A DNA stretch of 64,000 bases from an uncultured Roseicyclus sp. (GCF_937892565.1 NZ_CALAHQ010000035.1:1-64000); one strand, 5' to 3'; positions 1-8,719 are shown, counted from the stretch's first letter. Notes: a model not told the origin generated them from the letters alone. Program-made: numbers and translations.

Positions 1-453
1 CGCGCGGCGGCGATCACCTTGGCCCGGGGCCTGCCCGACGCGGCCGCCGTCGCCACGCTTGAACAGGTGCTCGCGGGGCGCGTGCTGTCGTTCGATGATG
101 GCTACGACCCGAGCGGCGCGTGGCAGTGCCGATACCTCAAGCTGGGTGGCGAGCTGCTGCTCAACATTTACGGATGGTTTTCATGCCGGGTCTTTGACGA
201 TGGCGCGGGTTGGGTGATCGAGAAAACCACCGGCTCGCAGCGCAGCAGGGGGCGGCTCTATCGCTTGACCGAGGATCGTTTGCTCTACCTCGGGGCGCTG
301 CATTATGCGGCTGAGGCGCCGATGTGGTTCGGCGATGATCCGGCGCGCAACCACATGGCGGTTCTGACCCGGCTGGATGATGGGCGCATGCGTCTTGAAT
401 TCCCGGCGCCCCTGGCGGAATCGGATTTCGATATTCTGGAATTCATGCCCTGA
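1..453 (+). CDS. DUF4893 domain protein, 5' end cut by window edge
   Basis: The frame is open to base 1, so the N-terminus lies outside the window; an in-frame TTG at 19 is not a convincing start. The visible part runs through the core of the DUF4893 family: an alternating hydrophobic stretch around YGWFSCRVF, then EKTTGSQRSRGRLY, a YLGALHY segment, and a C-terminal ESDFDILEF motif. Known members are exported proteins of unknown function found mainly in alphaproteobacteria. A signal peptide would be expected upstream but cannot be seen. It converges on the minus-strand gene that ends at 467. Family assignment is from recognised motifs; function is unknown. Confidence 0.75.
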   Translation, partial: RAAAITLARGLPDAAAVATLEQVLAGRVLSFDDGYDPSGAWQCRYLKLGGELLLNIYGWFSCRVFDDGAGWVIEKTTGSQRSRGRLYRLTEDRLLYLGALHYAAEAPMWFGDDPARNHMAVLTRLDDGRMRLEFPAPLAESDFDILEFMP

Positions 454-466
454 CCTTGCGTCAAGG

Positions 467-1072
467 TCACTGCAGGGGTGTGATGCTCATCGGGTCGAAC
501 ATGGGGCGTTCCTGACCTTCCTCGACAAAGATCGCGCGTTCCGGCCAGCGCAGATCGGTGATGAAATAGCGCACGCCATGGGTGGATGCGCCATAGGGCC
601 CGCACAGCGGATCGGGCACCTCGCCCTGTGCGGTCGGCGCAAGCGCGTTCGGATCGCTGGGCGCAAGCACATGAAAGACCATGGTGCGCGGCGCGGGGCG
701 CAGCGCGATGGCTTGCCATGTGCATGGCGCATCAGGCCCAAGCGCCCCGGCGTCGATCAGCGTTTGGCTGAGCGCGGCGATGCTTGCGCCCTGCGGCACG
801 GTAAAGCTCTGGACCGCGATCCCCATATCCGCGTCATCGCGGCGGGTCACGAATGCGCCCTGGGCGTCATCCCACATGACTTGCCATGTGGCGCCGCCCA
901 GGTCGCAGGTTTCGCCCCAAAGCCCTATTCCGCCACCCTCTCGCCAGTGCCACGAACAGGTCGCAGCGTCTGTTTGCCACGAGGGCAGGGGCGGCAAGCC
1001 ACCCCCATTGGCAAAGCCCATCCCGGGCGCGATGATTGCCAGAATGCCTGCAACAGTGATGCTGCGGATCAT
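467..1072 (-). CDS. Secreted protein of unknown function
   Basis: About 201 residues. The first ~22 residues (MIRSITVAGILAIIAPGMGFA) form a typical signal peptide, so the product is probably periplasmic. The rest is rich in Trp, Pro and Cys (several Cys pairs), suggesting a small disulfide-stabilised domain, and I recognise no family. The start at 1072 is chosen over an upstream GTG at 1081 because its ATG overlaps the stop of the preceding LprI-like gene as ATGA, which implies translational coupling. The two genes therefore look like one minus-strand operon. Function cannot be inferred. Confidence 0.7.
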   Translation of the reverse strand: MIRSITVAGILAIIAPGMGFANGGGLPPLPSWQTDAATCSWHWREGGGIGLWGETCDLGGATWQVMWDDAQGAFVTRRDDADMGIAVQSFTVPQGASIAALSQTLIDAGALGPDAPCTWQAIALRPAPRTMVFHVLAPSDPNALAPTAQGEVPDPLCGPYGASTHGVRYFITDLRWPERAIFVEEGQERPMFDPMSITPLQ

Positions 1073-1620
1073 TGTTGCCACCAGCCTTCCAGCTTCAGCG
1101 CCTGTCGCGCGGTTTCATGCATGTGGCAGGCCATGGTCGCCGGCCCACCGCCCGTGCCGCCCATCCACTGCGCCTGTTCATAAAGACAGCCGGCATCCCG
1201 GAACGCCATCCATGCGCGCTGCATCGCCCTCAGGCTGTCCCCGATCGAGGCGGCGGCAGAGCCGAGATCGCGAAGTTCCTTGTCTTGTTGCTTGGCCGTG
1301 CCGACGCGTTCGGCATAGGCCGCGTTCAGGCGCGCATCCCAATACCCGCGCTCGGCGTCCAGACACTCCAGCATGCCGATGGTCGTATCGCCGCCGGGTG
1401 TCATCATGCAAGCCTGCGCGGCGCGCCCGACGCAGTCAAGCACCCCGTGATCCGACAGCCCGGGCGAGATCGCATAGGCCGCACCCACACAGGTTGCGGT
1501 GGCTTCGGGCGAAAACACCGGCTGGGCCTTGAGCGGTGCGGCCAGCGCCACGGCCACCCCCAAAATCACCACGGCGCATGCCACGGGCTTGCGCGACAAG
1601 GGTGTCACTGTTGGTTGCAT
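1069..1620 (-). CDS. LprI-like (DUF1311) periplasmic protein
   Basis: About 183 residues from the ATG at 1620; an ATG at 1632 and a GTG at 1656 are alternative starts. A signal peptide (hydrophobic AVVILGVAVALAAP, then LKAQP) is followed by a domain with spaced cysteines. It contains C-L-D-A-E and W-D-x-x-L-N-x-x-Y, then an MQRAWMAFRDAGC motif, which is the hallmark of the LprI/DUF1311 family. Some members inhibit lysozyme; most are uncharacterised envelope proteins. It is first in a two-gene minus-strand unit and overlaps the next gene by four bases. Confidence 0.8.
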   Translation of the reverse strand: MQPTVTPLSRKPVACAVVILGVAVALAAPLKAQPVFSPEATATCVGAAYAISPGLSDHGVLDCVGRAAQACMMTPGGDTTIGMLECLDAERGYWDARLNAAYAERVGTAKQQDKELRDLGSAAASIGDSLRAMQRAWMAFRDAGCLYEQAQWMGGTGGGPATMACHMHETARQALKLEGWWQQ

Positions 1621-1787
1621 TCTATCCCACATCCCCTTTGCTTGCCTTTTCACCACATTCTCTTTCGATCATATCAAAGGTCAATAGAGCGGCGCGTCTT
1701 TTGTCGATCATGCGACCCTGCCACATCCAACTTGGCCGGGCCGATGCGTAGGGCGAAAAAAATGTGCTGCCACATGAGGTCGATCTG

Positions 1788-2327
1788 ATGTCTGACAGCC
1801 GAAATCATGCCATTTCCGCGCGCGCCGGTTTTTTCAAGGTGTCGGTCACCTGTCGCCTGCAGGATGATGGGCTTTCCATCTTGCGCGGCACAGCGGTGAG
1901 CCGGATCGGCTATGACGCGATCCGCGCGATCCGGTTTCACCGCCACGCGCCCAAGCGTGCGGTGCTTGTGCTGACACCATCATCGGGGCGCGATGTGTCG
2001 TTCCTGTTGCAGCAGGGCCGCAAGTGCGACCGGGAGATCACGGATTTCGTCACAGCGCTGGTTGCGCGGGTCGCGCGCGCGGCACCCCAGACGGGCTTGG
2101 TGATCGGGCCCAGCCGCCGCCAATGGGTCGCGTCTTGGGTCGGTGTGCTTGTGTCAGGCTTGGTCCTGTCGATCGCGGCATGGAGCGGTCTGGCCGGTCG
2201 CCCGCTTGGGTCACTGGCCATGCCGATCGCCATCGCGCTGGTCAATCTGGGTGTCGTGCTGCCGATCTTGCGGTCTGGCAAACCGCGCCACCACAGGGTT
2301 TCCGACGCGCCGATCGCCCCTGGTTGA
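1788..2327 (+). CDS. Two-TM membrane protein of unknown function
   Basis: About 179 residues. The ATG at 1788 is preferred over one at 1764 because GAGG lies eight bases upstream. Residues ~10-95 are a soluble, beta-rich segment with an RIGYDAIRAIRF motif, similar in pattern to small PH-like or DUF-type cytoplasmic domains. Two hydrophobic helices follow (WVGVLVSGLVLSIAAW and the LAMPIAIALVNLGVVLPIL area) and a short basic tail. It is divergently transcribed from the LprI-like gene and convergent with the regulator at 2358. I do not recognise the family and assign no function. Confidence 0.7.
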   Translation: MSDSRNHAISARAGFFKVSVTCRLQDDGLSILRGTAVSRIGYDAIRAIRFHRHAPKRAVLVLTPSSGRDVSFLLQQGRKCDREITDFVTALVARVARAAPQTGLVIGPSRRQWVASWVGVLVSGLVLSIAAWSGLAGRPLGSLAMPIAIALVNLGVVLPILRSGKPRHHRVSDAPIAPG

Positions 2328-2357
2328 GCGACCGCCGCAGGGCAGCCCGCCAAAGCC

Positions 2358-3278
2358 CTAGCCGTTCCAGACCACGCGACCCAGATGCGCGATATCATAG
2401 CCGCCAAGATGCGCGGCGCGTTTTTGGAAGGCATCCGATTGCGCAAAGGCCAAAAGGCTTTGCATCGGTGCCTCGAAATAGGCCCGCCGGGTCATCACCA
2501 GATCAAAGCTTTCATCCGGGATCAGGGGCAAAAAGCCAAGTTGCCCCGCCGCCGATTGCAGACCAAGGCCGCAATCCGCCTCGTCCGTTTCGATCAGGGC
2601 GGCAAGATCGGCATGGGTTTGCGCACCGCGCCCGGCGGTGACCAGCGCCGCGCGCGACACGCCTTCGCGCGCAAGCAACACATCGAGCAACCGCTGCGAC
2701 CCCGCCCCTTCGGTGCGGATGGCGAACCGCAGGCCGCGTTTGACCGCATCGGCCAGCCCGGTGATGCCCAGCGGATTGCCCTGGGCCACCAAAAGGCCCT
2801 GGGTGCGGCGCGCCCAATGGATCATCACATGGCGCGACCCCGGCAAATGCGCCCGCACGGCGGCCAGATTCCAGCGCCCGCTGTCCGGGTCGATCAGGTG
2901 CAGCCCCGCCAATACGGCGCGGCCTGCGACCAGATCATCGAGCCCCTGGGTCGATCCGCGCGCCAGAACGGCCAGCCCGCTTCCCGATTGGCGCAGCGCC
3001 CATTCCAGCAAGGGATCGTTCGATCCGGCATAGATCGGTGGTGCGGGTGCAATGCCGGCATCGGGCAATTCCGTCTGCGCCTCCAGCCAGGCATCGATCA
3101 ACCGCCTTGGAAACAAAAGCTTTCCGGTGGCACGGGTAAAGGGGATCGTCTGGCGCGACACCATTTCATAGATCGTCCGCTCGCGCAGCCGCAGATAGGC
3201 GGCGATCTCGCCCGTGGTCATCAAGGCTGTTGCGTCATCGCGCCATGGGGGCGTGGTCATACCGGCTTGATCCTGCAT
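2358..3278 (-). CDS. HTH regulator with PBP-like (oxyanion-binding type) domain
   Basis: 306 residues. Residues ~20-65 form an excisionase/MerR-like helix-turn-helix (MTTGEIAAYLRLRERTIYEM, then a basic wing). Residues ~85-300 are a PBP-like domain of the PF12727 type, with GSTQGLDDL, LIDPDSGRWN, RTQGLLVAQ and TEGAGSQRLL. This arrangement is typical of regulators that sense molybdate or tungstate. It is divergent from tupBCA with an 87-bp gap, so control of the tungstate transporter is the natural inference. The same ligand-domain motifs recur in the MoeA fusion at 6699-8636. The start at 3278 is not certain; ATGs lie at residues 7 and 20. Confidence 0.85.
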   Translation of the reverse strand: MQDQAGMTTPPWRDDATALMTTGEIAAYLRLRERTIYEMVSRQTIPFTRATGKLLFPRRLIDAWLEAQTELPDAGIAPAPPIYAGSNDPLLEWALRQSGSGLAVLARGSTQGLDDLVAGRAVLAGLHLIDPDSGRWNLAAVRAHLPGSRHVMIHWARRTQGLLVAQGNPLGITGLADAVKRGLRFAIRTEGAGSQRLLDVLLAREGVSRAALVTAGRGAQTHADLAALIETDEADCGLGLQSAAGQLGFLPLIPDESFDLVMTRRAYFEAPMQSLLAFAQSDAFQKRAAHLGGYDIAHLGRVVWNG

Positions 3279-3365
3279 TAATATGTAAATTGCTGCACGA
3301 ATTCCATCCTTGAAGATTATTGCAGTTCCATTCTAGTTTCCAGAGACTTCTGGGGGGTTTTTCAA
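3279..3365. promoter_or_regulatory. Divergent promoter region of regulator and tupBCA
   Basis: This 87-bp gap is markedly AT-richer than its surroundings and is the only place from which both the regulator and tupB can be transcribed. It contains an inverted pair CTGCA (3293-3297) and TGCAG (3321-3325), and a run of G at 3352-3357 that serves as the tupB ribosome site. The inverted pair is a candidate operator, but the half-sites are short. I see no match to the long ATATA-type Mop box of classical ModE. Confidence 0.4.
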
Positions 3366-4061
3366 TTGGACGGGCCATTTTCCACCGCCATCGGTCTGAT
3401 CATGGCCGCAGATGCCGCCTTGATGCAGATCATCGGGCTGTCGCTGCGCGTGACGCTGACGGCGGTTCTGGTGGCTTGTGCGATCGGCCTGCCTCTGGGC
3501 GCGGCGCTGGCGTTGGCGCGCTTTCCGGGGCGCGGTGCGGTGATCGTCGTGTTCAACGCGCTGATGGGCTTGCCGCCGGTGGTGGCGGGGCTGGTCGTCT
3601 ATCTGATGCTGTCGCGCTCCGGTCCCCTTGGCGATCTGGCGCTGTTGTTCACGCCCGAGGCGATGATCCTTGCGCAGACGGTGCTGATCTTGCCCATCGT
3701 GGTGTCGCTGACCCGCTCGGTGGTCGAGGATATCTGGGCCGAATACCGCGAACAGTTGCAAAGCCTTGGCGCCAGCCGCCTGCGCGCCGTGCCGACGCTG
3801 TTGTGGGATGGGCGGGTCAGCCTGCTCACCGGGGTCTTGGCCGGTTTCGGGCGCGCCAGCGCCGAGGTCGGCGCGGTGCTGATCGTCGGCGGCAACATCG
3901 CCGGGCACACGCGCACCATGACCACCGCCATCACGCTGGAAACGAGCCGTGGCAACCTTGGGCTGGCGGTCGCTTTGGGGATTATCCTGCTTGCCCTGAC
4001 GCTGACGCTGAACGCGGTTGCATGGGGCGCGGGCCAATGGGCGCGGGGCCGGTTGGGATGA
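3366..4061 (+). CDS. tupB: Tungstate ABC transporter permease
   Basis: 231 residues, the expected length for TupB. About five hydrophobic membrane segments are visible. The EAA-type loop that contacts the ATPase (EYREQLQSLGASRLRAVPTL) is around residues 121-140. The start is a TTG at 3366 with a G-rich ribosome site about nine bases upstream; the ATG at 3402 has no comparable site. The permease forms the transmembrane channel of a high-affinity oxyanion importer with TupC and TupA. Tungstate rather than molybdate is favoured by the TupA partner and by the permease-ATPase-binding protein order. Confidence 0.92.
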   Translation: MDGPFSTAIGLIMAADAALMQIIGLSLRVTLTAVLVACAIGLPLGAALALARFPGRGAVIVVFNALMGLPPVVAGLVVYLMLSRSGPLGDLALLFTPEAMILAQTVLILPIVVSLTRSVVEDIWAEYREQLQSLGASRLRAVPTLLWDGRVSLLTGVLAGFGRASAEVGAVLIVGGNIAGHTRTMTTAITLETSRGNLGLAVALGIILLALTLTLNAVAWGAGQWARGRLG

Positions 4062-4789
4062 CGCATCCGCGCCCCACATCCCCCACGATCCTGCCGCTTC
4101 GGTTGGAGGGCGTGGGCTATGACGTGGCCGGCAAGACGCTTTTGTCGGATATCTCGCTGGCCGTGGACCCCGGGCGGCGGCTGGTCGTCATGGGTGCGAA
4201 CGGGGCAGGAAAAAGCCTTTTGCTGCGGCTGTGTCACGGGCTGATCGCGCCAACGGCGGGGCGCTGCATCTGGGCCGACGGATCGATCCGCGCCCATGCG
4301 CAGGCAATGGTGTTTCAACGCCCGATCCTGTTGCGCCGATCCGTGGCGGCCAACCTAGACTATCCGCTGGCCCTGCGTGGCCTGTCGCGCCAAGCCCGGC
4401 GCGCGACGGTGGCCCGCACGCTGGATCGCTTTGGTCTGGGCCCCCTGGCCGACAGGCCCGCGCGGCTGTTGTCGGGGGGCGAACAGCAACGGCTGGCGCT
4501 GGCGCGCGCCTGGTCGATGCAGCCCGAGGTTCTGTTTCTGGACGAACCCACATCCGCGCTCGACCCGTCGGCCACACGGATCATCGAAGAGATGCTGATG
4601 GGATTTTCAGCCGAAGGCATCACCATCGTGCTGACCACCCACAATCTTGGTCAGGCACGGCGTCTTGCCGAAGATGTGGCGTTCTTGCATCGCGGGCGGC
4701 TGATCGAACATCGCCCGGCCGCCGATTTCTTTGCGGGGCCAGCCGCCCCCGAGGCCCGCGCCTTTCTGGCGGGCGATCTGATCTGGTGA
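4058..4789 (+). CDS. tupC: Tungstate ABC transporter ATP-binding protein
   Basis: 243 residues. The Walker A motif GANGAGKS lies at residues 46-53, the signature LSGGEQ at 138-143, Walker B LFLDEP at 159-164, and an H-switch His after TIVLTT. The ATG overlaps the tupB stop as ATGA, so the subunits are translationally coupled. There is no C-terminal TOBE/Mop regulatory domain of the kind found in many ModC proteins, which fits the TupC family. It energises import of tungstate through TupB. Confidence 0.93.
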   Translation: MTHPRPTSPTILPLRLEGVGYDVAGKTLLSDISLAVDPGRRLVVMGANGAGKSLLLRLCHGLIAPTAGRCIWADGSIRAHAQAMVFQRPILLRRSVAANLDYPLALRGLSRQARRATVARTLDRFGLGPLADRPARLLSGGEQQRLALARAWSMQPEVLFLDEPTSALDPSATRIIEEMLMGFSAEGITIVLTTHNLGQARRLAEDVAFLHRGRLIEHRPAADFFAGPAAPEARAFLAGDLIW

Positions 4790-4802
4790 ACACAAGGAGA
4801 AA

Positions 4803-5624
4803 ATGACCATGACCCATACACGCCGTTCTGCCCTTTTGGGCTTTGCCTCGGGCCTTGCCATGCTGGCAGCCCTTCCTGCCGTGGCGCAGGAATTCATCAT
4901 CGTCGCCTCGACCACATCGACCGAGAATTCTGGCCTGTTCGGTCATATCTTGCCGATGTTTCAGGCTGAAACCGGGATCGAGGTGCGCGTCGTGTCGCAA
5001 GGCACGGGGCAAGCGCTTGAAACCGGACGGCGCGGGGATGCGGATGTGGTCTTCGTCCATGCCCGTGCGCAGGAGGAAGCCTTTGTCGCCGAAGGCTACG
5101 GGGTTCAGCGTTTTGACGTGATGTACAATGATTTCGTCATCGTCGGGCCGGCGGATGATCCGGCGGGGGTGCGCGCCGCCGACAGCGCCGCCGCCGCCAT
5201 GGCCGCCATCGCGGGTGCGGGTGCATCCTTTGCCTCGCGCGGGGATGACAGTGGCACCCACACGGCGGAAAAGGGTCTTTGGTCGGCCGCCGGGATCGAC
5301 CCGGCGGGCGACTGGTATCTGTCGACCGGATCGGGCATGGGCGCCACGCTCAACACCGCCGCGCAGGTTCCGGCCTATGCCCTTACGGACCGCGGCACCT
5401 GGCTTTCCTTTGCCAATCGCGGCCCGCTCGAGATCGTGGCCCAAGGTGATCCGGTGTTGTTCAACCCCTATGGCATCATTCTCGTCAATCCCGACAAGCA
5501 CGCCCATGTGAAAGCCGAGCAGGGTCAGGCCTTCATCGACTGGATCGTGTCAGAGGCAGGCCAGCAGGCCATCGCCAGCTTCACCGTGGCAGGCGAGCAG
5601 CTGTTCTTTCCATCGGTGCAATAA
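4803..5624 (+). CDS. tupA: Tungstate-binding periplasmic protein
   Basis: 273 residues. A signal peptide ends near AVA (residues 26-28). The mature start carries the STTSTENSG motif (36-44), the TTTS-type signature of TupA proteins that coordinates the oxyanion. SRGDDSGTH around residues 150-158 is a second conserved TupA stretch. AAGGAG lies just before the ATG at 4803; a second ATG follows at 4809. Known TupA proteins bind tungstate with much higher affinity than molybdate. Its place beside a formate dehydrogenase cluster suggests that the enzyme may use tungsten, which is inference. Confidence 0.93.
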   Translation: MTMTHTRRSALLGFASGLAMLAALPAVAQEFIIVASTTSTENSGLFGHILPMFQAETGIEVRVVSQGTGQALETGRRGDADVVFVHARAQEEAFVAEGYGVQRFDVMYNDFVIVGPADDPAGVRAADSAAAAMAAIAGAGASFASRGDDSGTHTAEKGLWSAAGIDPAGDWYLSTGSGMGATLNTAAQVPAYALTDRGTWLSFANRGPLEIVAQGDPVLFNPYGIILVNPDKHAHVKAEQGQAFIDWIVSEAGQQAIASFTVAGEQLFFPSVQ

Positions 5625-5644
5625 CCCCTCGCCTGTCCGGGCCG

Positions 5645-5667
5645 GTGCCGCGCCGTTGCGCCGGCAC
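5645..5667 (+). terminator. GC-rich hairpin after tupA
   Basis: GTGCC-GCGC, a CGTT loop, then GCGC-(C)-GGCAC can fold into a nine-pair stem with one bulged C, 21 bases after the tupA stop. There is no T-run after it, so it may attenuate or stabilise the tup transcript rather than end it fully. Confidence 0.35.
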
Positions 5668-5703
5668 TGGCCTTCGCGCCGCGACAGCACTAAGTCGGTT
5701 GGA

Positions 5704-6693
5704 ATGGACAGCCTGACAGCCCTTGATCATTGCCTGCAAGCGGCCTTGCGCGATATTGCCCCGGCCCCGGCAGAACCCGTGGTCTTGTCCGATGCTCTTG
5801 GTGCCGTGCTGGCCGAGCCGCTGATGTTTCCCTGCGACATGCCCCCGACCGCCCAAGCCTTGCGCGATGGCTTTGCCGTCGCTTCGCTTGAGCTGACGGG
5901 GGCAAGTTCGGGCGTGCCCGTCGCGCTGGGCGCGCCGCTGCATGTCTTGCCCGCCGATCCCCTGCCGCCCGGCACCGATGCGGTCTTGCCGCAAGACGGG
6001 GTCGAGATCACCGCCACAGGCTGTGATGCGATCCGATCTGTCGGCCCCGGTCATGGCGTGCGCCGCGCCGGTCACGATGGCCGCGCAGGCACGCTGATGG
6101 CACCGGCCGGCACATTCGTGTCCAATCGGCTTGGTCTGGTTGCCGCGCTGGCGGGTCTGACACAGGGCCGCATTCGGCGGCCGCGCGTGGCTGTTGAGCT
6201 GCCCGATCTTGTGCAGGCCAGATTTGCCTGTGCCTTTCTGACCGGGCTTGGTGCCACGATCGTGACGGATGCGCCGCGGCACCTGATCCTGCGCGCCGCC
6301 GTGGGGTCCAGCCCGTGTCTTGCGCTGGCACCGGGCGAAACCGCCTGGCTCGGGCGCGAGGGTGCGGCGCTTGTGCTGAGCGTGCCGCGCCGGTTCGATG
6401 GCATGGTGGCGGCCTGCCTTGCGCTGGGCGTGCCCGCGATGGCGGCCTTGACCGGGTCGGCGCCCCTGAGCGTGGAACGTCCGCTGACCCGAAAGCTGGC
6501 GTCGGCGCTTGGCATGGCGGATCTGGTGCTTTTGACCCGGCAAGGCGCAAGCTGGCATCCCGGCCCGACGGGTGCGGTGACGCTGGCGGGTCTTGCCGCG
6601 GCGGATGCCTTTGCCATTTTGCCGCCCGACAGCGAGGGTCTGCCGGCCGGCGCCCCGCTGGCCGGTATCAGTCTTTCCTCCCCCTTCGGTTGA
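5704..6693 (+). CDS. Degenerate MoeA-like molybdopterin protein
   Basis: About 329 residues from the ATG at 5704. The N-terminal half follows the MoeA plan: a VVLSDALGAVLAEPL opening, a QALRDGFAVAS segment corresponding to the usual S-x-x-DG-[FY]-A motif, and LPPGTDAVLPQ. The central molybdopterin-binding signature regions (STGDE, SGGxSxG, PGNP), which are clear in both other MoeA proteins of this window, are absent. A C-terminal domain IV-like region remains (HPGPTGAVTLAG). It is the first gene after tupA. It may bind or hand over cofactor intermediates without catalysing metal insertion, or be a tungsten-specific accessory. Function is uncertain. Confidence 0.7.
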   Translation: MDSLTALDHCLQAALRDIAPAPAEPVVLSDALGAVLAEPLMFPCDMPPTAQALRDGFAVASLELTGASSGVPVALGAPLHVLPADPLPPGTDAVLPQDGVEITATGCDAIRSVGPGHGVRRAGHDGRAGTLMAPAGTFVSNRLGLVAALAGLTQGRIRRPRVAVELPDLVQARFACAFLTGLGATIVTDAPRHLILRAAVGSSPCLALAPGETAWLGREGAALVLSVPRRFDGMVAACLALGVPAMAALTGSAPLSVERPLTRKLASALGMADLVLLTRQGASWHPGPTGAVTLAGLAAADAFAILPPDSEGLPAGAPLAGISLSSPFG

Positions 6694-6698
6694 ACCGC

Positions 6699-8636
6699 AT
6701 GCCCGACACGCCCCCCCCAGAGTTCAGCGTGCCGCAGCAGGACCAATTCCTGCAGGTGCTGTCGCGTGATGCCGCCGAAGCGGCCTTTGTCGCGGCGTTG
6801 CGGCCCCGCCCGCTGGGTGACGAGGCGGTGACGCTCGATCAGCTTCCGGGCCGGGTTCTGGCCCAAGACATCGCGGCCCCGGTCGATGCGCCGCCCTTTG
6901 ACCGCGCGACGGTGGATGGCTTCGCGCTGCGTGCCGCCGATCTGTTCGAAGCCTCGGATGCCGAACCCGTCCGGCTGCGTCTGAACCCAGAGGTGATCCA
7001 TTGCGGCACCGCACCCGCGCTGCCCGTCACCCTCGGCACGGCCACCCCCATCGCTACTGGCGGGCCGATCCCGCGCGGGGCGGATGCGGTGGTGATGATC
7101 GAACATACAGAGCCAGAGGGCGATGGCATCGCGGTGGCCCGCGCGCTTGCGCCGGGCAGCTTCATTTCCTTTGCCGGCTCGGACATTGCGCGGGGTCAGA
7201 CGGTGCTGCGCAAAGGCACGATGATCGGCGCGCGCGAGGTGGCGATGCTGGCCGCCGTCGGGTTGGATCGCGCCCCGGTCTGGCGCAAGCCGCGTGTCGC
7301 TGTCTTGTCGACGGGGGATGAGCTGGTCCAGCCGGGCCATAAGCTCAAACCGGCCGGGGTCTATGATTCCAACGGCCCCGTGATTGCGGCGGCGCTGCGC
7401 GAAAACGGCTGTGACGCGGCGCATCTGGGGGCTGTCCCCGATGATCCGGCGCTGCTGACTGCCGCGGTTCGGGGCGCCTTTGCCACCCATGATGCGCTGA
7501 TCTTGTCGGGGGGCACGTCCAAGGGCGCGGGCGATCTGACGACCAAGGTGATCGCCGGTCTGGGCATGCCGGGCATTGTTGCCCATGGCGTGGCGCTGAA
7601 ACCCGGCAAGCCGCTTTGCCTTGCGGTGTGTGACGGCAAGCCGGTGGTGGTTCTGCCGGGGTTCCCGACCTCGGCGATGTTCACCTTTCACGAGATGGTC
7701 GCCCCCGCGCTGAGGGCCATGGCCGGCCTGCCGCCACAGGGCAGCGCGCGGATCGAGGCGACGCTGCCGCTTCGGCTGACGTCCGAGCTTGGGCGCACGG
7801 AATTCGCCATGGTGGCGCTGACCGAAGGGCCGGATGGCGCGGTCGCCCATCCGGTGGCCAAGGGCTCGGGTGCGGTGACGGCCTTTGCACAGGCCGATGG
7901 GTTTGTGACCGTGCCCGCCCTTGTCGAAAGCCTGGCCCCCGGCACACGGGCCGAGGTCACGCTGTTTGGCCCCGGTGTCACGCCGCCCCGGCTTGCCGTG
8001 ATCGGCAGCCATTGCATCGGGCTTGATGCGGTTGTCGGGCGGCTGGCCGAACAGGGGCTGGGGGTGCGCATCCTTGCCACCGGATCGCAGGGCGGGCTTG
8101 GCGCGCTCAAGCGGCGCGAATGCGATATCGCGCCGATCCATCTGTTCGATCCGGCGACCAACAGCTTCAACAACCCCTATCTCGCCGATGGGATGCGCCT
8201 GATCCCCGGTTGGCGGCGGATGCAGGGGATCGTGTTTCGCCCCGGTGATGCCCGCCTTGAACACCGCGCCTTGCCGGATGCGCTGGCCGCCCTTCTGGCT
8301 GATCCCGAGGCGATCATGGTCAACCGCAATCAGGGCTCTGGCACGCGGGTGCTGATCGACCGCCTGTTGGGCGGCGCGCGACCCGCAGGCTATTGGAACC
8401 AGCCCAATTCGCACAATGCCGTGGCCGCCAGCGTCGCGCAGGGCCGCGCCGATTGGGGTCTGGCGATCCTGCCCGTGGCCGAGGCGATGGGCTTGGGCTT
8501 TCTGCCGGTGGCCGATGAGCATTACGATTTCGCGGTCTGGCAAGACCCGCGCGACAGCGGCGCCCTTGCCGCCTTTGAGGTGGCGCTGGCCCAGAGCGCC
8601 GATGATCTGCGCGCGCTGGGCTTTGATCCGCGCTGA
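6699..8636 (+). CDS. moeA: MoeA molybdotransferase fused to PBP-like domain
   Basis: 645 residues, versus about 400 for plain MoeA. Residues ~15-425 are a full MoeA: FDRATVDGFA, GGPIPRGADAVV, STGDEL from residue 204, SGGTSKG from 270 and PGFP at 320-323. Residues ~430-645 are a PBP-like domain (PF12727 type) with ATGSQGGLGAL, LFDPATNSFN, NQGSGTRVLID and WGLAILP. MoeA inserts the metal into adenylylated molybdopterin. The extra domain probably senses or presents the oxyanion and matches the ligand domain of the regulator at 2358-3278. The start ATG at 6699 lies five bases after the previous stop. Confidence 0.9.
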   Translation: MPDTPPPEFSVPQQDQFLQVLSRDAAEAAFVAALRPRPLGDEAVTLDQLPGRVLAQDIAAPVDAPPFDRATVDGFALRAADLFEASDAEPVRLRLNPEVIHCGTAPALPVTLGTATPIATGGPIPRGADAVVMIEHTEPEGDGIAVARALAPGSFISFAGSDIARGQTVLRKGTMIGAREVAMLAAVGLDRAPVWRKPRVAVLSTGDELVQPGHKLKPAGVYDSNGPVIAAALRENGCDAAHLGAVPDDPALLTAAVRGAFATHDALILSGGTSKGAGDLTTKVIAGLGMPGIVAHGVALKPGKPLCLAVCDGKPVVVLPGFPTSAMFTFHEMVAPALRAMAGLPPQGSARIEATLPLRLTSELGRTEFAMVALTEGPDGAVAHPVAKGSGAVTAFAQADGFVTVPALVESLAPGTRAEVTLFGPGVTPPRLAVIGSHCIGLDAVVGRLAEQGLGVRILATGSQGGLGALKRRECDIAPIHLFDPATNSFNNPYLADGMRLIPGWRRMQGIVFRPGDARLEHRALPDALAALLADPEAIMVNRNQGSGTRVLIDRLLGGARPAGYWNQPNSHNAVAASVAQGRADWGLAILPVAEAMGLGFLPVADEHYDFAVWQDPRDSGALAAFEVALAQSADDLRALGFDPR

Positions 8637-8719
8637 TCGGTCAGCGTTGACAAGGCCGCGCGCGCTTGCCTAAGCAACATGCCGGGAGCCAGAACGGGCG
8701 CGCACACGGGGAGCGGTCA

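Noticed and set aside
3279..3365. ModE-type molybdate box controlling tupB.
   Set aside because: No long ATATA-type inverted repeat; only short CTGCA/TGCAG half-sites.
6072..8543. An 823-codon open frame on the minus strand, opposite the MoeA fusion.
   Set aside because: It is antisense to a clearly coding MoeA, has low-complexity Arg/Gly/His composition, and is a known artefact of high-GC third positions. Several similar long shadows occur.
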